A stretch of 64,000 bases of DNA, from contig NZ_JAMQBK010000002.1 in the NCBI RefSeq assembly GCF_023701485.1, positions 1-64,000 of the forward strand, in the 5' to 3' direction. This DNA is from Aporhodopirellula aestuarii (GTDB lineage: Bacteria > Planctomycetota > Planctomycetia > Pirellulales > Pirellulaceae). How positions within the stretch are numbered: the first letter of the stretch is position 1; the number at the start of each line of letters is the position of its first letter. Below are positions 59,798 to 64,000 of this stretch, one piece after another. A program made the position numbers and the translations under genes. The notes beneath the pieces are model-generated. The model did not search any database. It saw only the letters and a program-made list of their open reading frames with translations, and was not told where the DNA came from.

Positions 59798-61117
59798 CTA
59801 TTTCACCTTTTGATACTTTTGGATGTACATCCAACCTTTGGGGCCCGCGTTCCATTTCAAGACGTGACTGAGTCCCCATTCGATCCCGCCATGAGGTGTA
59901 TTCTCAGGATCGTTCGGACGAAACAGCCCCGCGGCTTCGGGCATGTCGATAGCGGAACCCATGATTTCAAAATTGACACCGTCTTCGGCGTACTGAATCG
60001 TCTTCGCTTCGGGCCCGTCTTGGTGTTGGAGAATCGCGATTCCGGTTCCATATTTCCAGACCATGACTTCATGTCCGGTGTTGGTGATCGGATTGAATTC
60101 TGATTTGATGAACGGTCCGGTCGGGTGATCCGCAATCGCGACTCCCCACTTCACCTGTTTCTTGAGACCGCAGCACGGGTTGCACCACCGCTGGCAATCT
60201 TCATCTTCAAAACAAATGCATTCACCTTTGTAGTAAAGATAGAACTTGTCGCGGTAATGAATCAGACATGGATCGTGAACCGCGTTGTTGTCGAAATACT
60301 GCTCGTTCGTGTAGGTCGGTCGTAGGACCGGTTCGTCAACTTTTGTCCATGGGCCGTCCGGTGATTCGGATTTGGCCATCCCGATCACATTGCGATTGTA
60401 GATGCCGTCCACGTCACCCGCAGCTTGATAGATGAGATAGTAGACGCCGTCATGGACGAAGATCTCGGTTGTGAAAACGGAGCGATGGTCAAAAGAGCTT
60501 TCGGGACCTCGTGTGACCGCTGGACCTTGTTCTTCCCACGTTTCTCCATCCGTTGAGGTTGCGAAATAGAGATCGTTCAGGTCCCAGGGAGCTAGTTTCT
60601 TTGTGTCGTGAGTGAGGCTGTAGGAATACCAAACGTAGTATTTCCCGTTTACCTGGATAACCGCACTCGGATCCCGCCGTGTGTAGGTCGGATCAGGAGC
60701 CAAATCACCTTTCAACAAAGACGATTTGAAACGGATGTTCCAGTCTGGATTCATCGGGTTGTCGATTTCACATCCATCGGCCCGGTAGCGTTCTTCTCGA
60801 ATGGTCGCAGCACTTTTTTTCGCCTTCCTCAATCCGATCGCTAGACCGGTTGCCGGTTCGACGCCGCGTTTCTCAGCGAACATGTATCCGTCGATTGCGA
60901 AACGCAGAGTCTTGGGATCACGATTGCCAATCGAAATAGCAAATCCACCATCGTCACGCGTCGTGGCCGAAACGTTGTCTTCCACGACGAGCACAGAGAC
61001 ACCCGCCAGCGGGCTCCCCGATTCGGAATCGGAGACGACACCTTGAAATCCCTGACCACATGCAACCGTGGTGAGAAACATCGAAACGGCAGAGAACAAA
61101 ACGGCTCGATACGACAC
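59798..61117 (-). CDS. GH117 exo-alpha-1,3-(3,6-anhydro)-L-galactosidase with N-terminal carboxypeptidase-regulatory domain
   Basis: A 439-residue exported enzyme. After a signal (MSYRAVLFSAVSMFLTTVA, near a lipobox-like Cys) comes a CarboxypepD_reg-like beta domain (GVVSDSESGSPLAGVSVLVV), then the five-bladed GH117 propeller: RRDPSAVIQVNGKYYVWYS, AVHDPCLIHYRDKFYLYYKG, NTGHEVMVWKYGTG and GPEAKTIQYAEDGVNFEIM. His349 in TGHEV corresponds to the unusual histidine general acid of this family, and Asp residues in RDPS and HDPC to its acidic partners. Family members cleave neoagarobiose to 3,6-anhydro-L-galactose and D-galactose. A cysteine cluster (CICFEDEDCQRWCNPCC) may bind metal or form disulfides. 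It follows GH2 on the same strand. Confidence 0.87.
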   Translation of the reverse strand: MSYRAVLFSAVSMFLTTVACGQGFQGVVSDSESGSPLAGVSVLVVEDNVSATTRDDGGFAISIGNRDPKTLRFAIDGYMFAEKRGVEPATGLAIGLRKAKKSAATIREERYRADGCEIDNPMNPDWNIRFKSSLLKGDLAPDPTYTRRDPSAVIQVNGKYYVWYSYSLTHDTKKLAPWDLNDLYFATSTDGETWEEQGPAVTRGPESSFDHRSVFTTEIFVHDGVYYLIYQAAGDVDGIYNRNVIGMAKSESPDGPWTKVDEPVLRPTYTNEQYFDNNAVHDPCLIHYRDKFYLYYKGECICFEDEDCQRWCNPCCGLKKQVKWGVAIADHPTGPFIKSEFNPITNTGHEVMVWKYGTGIAILQHQDGPEAKTIQYAEDGVNFEIMGSAIDMPEAAGLFRPNDPENTPHGGIEWGLSHVLKWNAGPKGWMYIQKYQKVK

Positions 61118-61271
61118 GGGAATGCTTTCGATTGAGAGGAACGCTTTACATTCGAACTACGCGGGTTCGTTCAACAACGCGTTGACCGAAACGGATGAAA
61201 TCTCCTACGTGTCGCCTCTGTACACCCGAGGCGACTGAAGACTGCCACTTAATGGCCGGAAAAACCAACGA

Positions 61272-62135
61272 CTATTCAAGACGCCAGGTTCGAATCCAAT
61301 CGTACTGCGTCGTGCGTTCTTCCTTCGTCGCCGTGGCAACTAATCCTCCGTCGTCGGGGACCGGGTTCCAGTCGTACGTCTCAATCGCCATCTGATAGTA
61401 AGACGGCACGTCCCAATCGACGCTAGGCTTCAGCGAATAGACGTATTTTCCGTCGAGATAAAACCGGAGTTCTCGCGGTGATTTCCACCAGGCGCCGTAG
61501 ACGTAATAGCGTTCCCAGTTCGGGGTTTCCGTTCTCACCGAACTTTGGATCTGGATCTTTTCGGGCCCTTCTTTTGTGGCGTGTTGGATCGCGTTGGAGT
61601 GGAAAATCTGATCCCAGTTTCGCCCCCAGCTAGCTGTTTGTTCGGTCGTCCGCCCCACGCATTCTTGGATGTCGAACTCCAATCTCCTTGCATCTTTGGG
61701 GCGGGGCATCAACCAGAACGTCGACGACATTTCGGTCTTGTTGGCCTTCATGCGGCATTCGTAGTACCAGCCCACGGTTCCGGGATTGACCGATCGAACG
61801 ATACCGCCGTGATACTTGAACTCGTTCCCTTTGATTACGACGGGCGAGTCCAGCACGCCCACCGTCACCCGTAGGTTGCCTTCTTCGACGACGACGCTTT
61901 CCTCTTGGAATAGGCCTGGAGGACGACCTATCCAGCCCCAGTGCTTGGAAGCGGGATTTTTGTCCCATTTTGTCGCATCCAATGAGTCGCCATCGAATTC
62001 ATCTGAGAGCAGATCGACCTGTTGCCAAACCTTTCCGACTGGCCGTGGGTCTTCTCCTTCGGCAAAGAAGGGTTGCGTTTGTGCCATGCCGGTACTCAGC
62101 ATGCAGGTGAATATCAAAAGTGACATGAACTTCAT
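61272..62135 (-). CDS. Secreted GH16 beta-agarase/porphyranase-like enzyme
   Basis: A 287-residue exported enzyme (signal MKFMSLLIFTCMLSTGMA) made of one GH16 jelly roll. The catalytic motif is RLEFDIQECVG: Glu153 nucleophile, Asp155 and Glu158 acid/base, in the insertion-type E-x-D-x-x-E form used by agarases, kappa-carrageenases and porphyranases. Supporting blocks: DEFDGDSLDATKWDKN, GIVRSVNPGTVGWYYECRMK, SSTFWLMPR and RFYLDGKYVY. It would cut internal beta-1,4 bonds of agar or porphyran outside the cell. Which of the two cannot be settled by eye. It lies between GH117 and GH50. Confidence 0.88.
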   Translation of the reverse strand: MKFMSLLIFTCMLSTGMAQTQPFFAEGEDPRPVGKVWQQVDLLSDEFDGDSLDATKWDKNPASKHWGWIGRPPGLFQEESVVVEEGNLRVTVGVLDSPVVIKGNEFKYHGGIVRSVNPGTVGWYYECRMKANKTEMSSTFWLMPRPKDARRLEFDIQECVGRTTEQTASWGRNWDQIFHSNAIQHATKEGPEKIQIQSSVRTETPNWERYYVYGAWWKSPRELRFYLDGKYVYSLKPSVDWDVPSYYQMAIETYDWNPVPDDGGLVATATKEERTTQYDWIRTWRLE

Positions 62136-62208
62136 GGTTTTCCTTCAGGCAGTTGTGTTACGGTTGTTGCGAGCGGCTGCGGGGCGGAACGACGTTCGCG
62201 ACATTGGC

Positions 62209-64000
62209 TCATTCACTCGCAGCTCGATACTGATACATCTCGTCGCCGATCTCTCGCGCCGCGTTCACGGTTTCGACATATGGCGTGTCGCAGTTGTCGA
62301 CAAAGCCGACTTGATAGTTCTCTCCGTCGCCACGTCCCGCTGTCGGCTCGGACGTGTACTGAAACCAATGCGTGCCAACGACTCGCGGGTTTGCGAGGGC
62401 GCTGTGCAGGAAGTTCTTGTAACACTCGGCGCGATGCTTCTGATCCTTTGCCGGCACTTTCGTCGGATGAAACATTCCTCGATCAAGAGCACCAAAGTGG
62501 AATTCACCGATGATGATCGGTTTGTCTTCACCGGCGGGCAATTTGAGATCCGCGACGCTGTAGCGATACTGGTTGAAACTGACCACGTCACAGTATTTCG
62601 CCGCCGCTCGCAACGCGACCTCGGAATCCCAAATGAAACGACATCCCAAATACAACTGGTCCGGTGCCGCTTTGGCGAGTTCCGCTTTGACGGTACCAAA
62701 ATAGGTTTCAGCGAATTTGACTGAGAAAGCACGCAAATCGGCTGCTGCCTTCTTCACATCAGGAGGCTGTGTTTCGGCGGCAAGATCGTCCCAAGTTGCA
62801 TGGCTGGTTCCCCAAGCCTCGTTCAATGTGGCGATGTTTTCGTATTTGGCTTGAAGGTCGCTGAGAAATACCTGCTTGGCGACTTGCTCGGGTGGACACG
62901 CCAACGTCCACAATGCTAGTGATTCGTTCCCGCCCCAATAAAGTTCGTTGTCGACATAGAAGCCGATGCACCAAGGGTCGCCCAACGATTCATGACAGGT
63001 CTCAATCCCCTCGACGACCGCGTCGCGAAATTGCGGATCAAACACATCGACGAACGTAGTCCAGCGTTTCTCGGCTCCCTGTAACGTCGGACAATCTTCG
63101 GCCCGAAAGAACGCCACATAGGGCGTCTTGCGTTGCAAGTAAACGTCCGGGTCGCACCACGACGCGAGCGTGTTCATGCCCCAACTTCGCAGCCGCTGGT
63201 GAGCGACGGTCGCGAACTCGTCCGCCCAATCCTCACCATACTTTCGATACAAGTTCGCAGCGTAGAAATTGTATGTTTCGAATGGGATACGACTGGCGTA
63301 GAAACCAAACGCCCACGTGCTGCGAGAATAAAACTTCCCCAATGGTTCCGCTTTGGTCGGCAAGTTACGAAAGTAGCTTTCGCGATGCTCGGTTCCCGTC
63401 CCGCCAAATCGTGTGGAAACCGAATCGATGCCGTGCGACCAAAATCGACAACCGTCTGGATCAATGAACCACCATTTTCCATCATGTTTTTCAACCCGGA
63501 AAAACTTAGCCGGATCACGTTTGGGGCCGTCTTTCCATCCGCCAAAACGATTGAACGAGGCCGGTCGCTGGTCTTCCGCGAGAGCGGCCAGTTCTTTTTC
63601 ACGGTTCTCGCGCAATTGTTCATCGGAATGAATTTTCCCTGGCCAATCGGCATGAATGAATTGCCCGTACTCGTCGATGAACGGTAGAAACGTATCGGGA
63701 TCTAGAACTTGGACTCGTTTCTCGAAACGCACGTTGTCGATCGTGAATTGATGATCCGAATTCGGTGTGCGAAGAAACAAAATCACCTCTTGGATCTTTG
63801 CCGGATCGATCGCTTGTTGGCCAGGTGCCGCGTGCATGCCTTCGAGCTTCAGCGGACTCGAAAACTGCCATGGGGTATCCGAAAGGTTTGCGGACACCAC
63901 TCGTGATTCACCGGGTTTGACAAACGTCATCACCGTGACACTCTTGTTCTGGCCATCCCCTCCTGGATTGTCGATCCGCAGTCCGAGCTCGAAGGCGCTG
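62209..64000 (-). CDS. GH50 beta-agarase, 5' end beyond the window
   Basis: At least 596 codons; the frame remains open to base 64000, so the true start and signal peptide lie outside. The first visible 90 residues are a beta-sandwich, CBM-like domain, as usual in GH50. The catalytic barrel begins at FIDEYGQFIHADWPGKIHS, with PASFNRFGGWKDG and HDGKWWFIDPDGCRFWSHG. Acid/base Glu lies in GFYVDNELYWGG (codon complement at 62944-62946) and the nucleophile in IIIGEFHFGA. GH50 enzymes cut agarose and neoagaro-oligosaccharides to neoagarobiose, the substrate of the neighbouring GH117. It is the most complete agarase reference in this window for comparing the Asp-type relatives at 5648 and 6841. Confidence 0.92.
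   Translation of the reverse strand, partial: SAFELGLRIDNPGGDGQNKSVTVMTFVKPGESRVVSANLSDTPWQFSSPLKLEGMHAAPGQQAIDPAKIQEVILFLRTPNSDHQFTIDNVRFEKRVQVLDPDTFLPFIDEYGQFIHADWPGKIHSDEQLRENREKELAALAEDQRPASFNRFGGWKDGPKRDPAKFFRVEKHDGKWWFIDPDGCRFWSHGIDSVSTRFGGTGTEHRESYFRNLPTKAEPLGKFYSRSTWAFGFYASRIPFETYNFYAANLYRKYGEDWADEFATVAHQRLRSWGMNTLASWCDPDVYLQRKTPYVAFFRAEDCPTLQGAEKRWTTFVDVFDPQFRDAVVEGIETCHESLGDPWCIGFYVDNELYWGGNESLALWTLACPPEQVAKQVFLSDLQAKYENIATLNEAWGTSHATWDDLAAETQPPDVKKAAADLRAFSVKFAETYFGTVKAELAKAAPDQLYLGCRFIWDSEVALRAAAKYCDVVSFNQYRYSVADLKLPAGEDKPIIIGEFHFGALDRGMFHPTKVPAKDQKHRAECYKNFLHSALANPRVVGTHWFQYTSEPTAGRGDGENYQVGFVDNCDTPYVETVNAAREIGDEMYQYRAASE

Noticed and set aside
61287-61298. GGTTCGAATCC, resembling a tRNA T-loop
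   Set aside because: It lies inside the GH16 coding sequence and no cloverleaf can be drawn around it.

Overview
The window looks like a chromosome segment of a marine planctomycete of the Rhodopirellula/Pirellulaceae type. The evidence is the mix of gene families: many secreted sulfatases, an ECF sigma factor followed by a FecR/LamG protein, a Tat-exported Gfo/Idh/MocA oxidoreductase next to a DUF1080 hydrolase, an N-terminal sorting motif of the RPETLENRQL type on a dockerin protein, an ECF42 sigma factor with DGPF-motif partners, and red-algal polysaccharide hydrolases (GH16, GH50, GH117, GH2). No rRNA, tRNA, CRISPR array or insertion sequence was recognised.

Region 1 (291-15199) is a sulfatase-rich polysaccharide locus. 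After a reverse-strand AraC regulator comes a tight + strand run: ECF sigma factor, FecR/LamG membrane protein, secreted esterase, sulfatase fragment, two agarase-like TIM-barrel proteins, a sulfatase with an internal TAG, an iduronate-sulfatase-like protein, a Gfo/Idh/MocA oxidoreductase, a DUF1080 protein and a third intact-type sulfatase. Two of these genes are damaged: the esterase/sulfatase junction is out of frame, and one sulfatase has a nonsense codon. A small hypothetical gene and a HAD phosphatase follow.

Region 2 (16441-21786) is an arsenic island: arsR, an in-frame ArsM-ArsD fusion and arsA on the + strand, converging on acr3 and a second, different arsR on the - strand. The same 20-base inverted-repeat architecture lies upstream of arsR and of the arsM-arsD gene.

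Region 3 (22196-36845) is mixed: a secreted TIM-barrel protein, a large S9 peptidase, a hybrid histidine kinase, an alpha/beta hydrolase, a secreted FAD oxidoreductase, a coupled MarR/flavin oxidoreductase pair and a small membrane protein. Region 4 (36959-46935) holds a secreted dockerin-vanadium haloperoxidase, an ECF42 sigma factor with three YCII/DGPF proteins, a sulfatase and an EamA transporter. A palindromic intergenic repeat family is scattered from about 30 kb to 57 kb.

Region 5 (47315-64000) is the most interesting. A divergent AraC regulator faces a compact operon of an L-fucose-isomerase-like protein, a PfkB kinase, a class I aldolase-like protein, an APH-fold kinase, a divergent enolase and a secreted GH2 (frameshifted near its 3' end). 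Converging on it are a second GH2, a GH117 3,6-anhydro-L-galactosidase, a GH16 agarase/porphyranase-like enzyme and a GH50 agarase that runs off the window. The extracellular enzymes fit agar or porphyran depolymerisation. The operon looks like a dedicated intracellular route for a released sugar, and its enolase has lost or changed two residues around the canonical leaving-group site. That makes it the best candidate here for an undescribed catabolic pathway.
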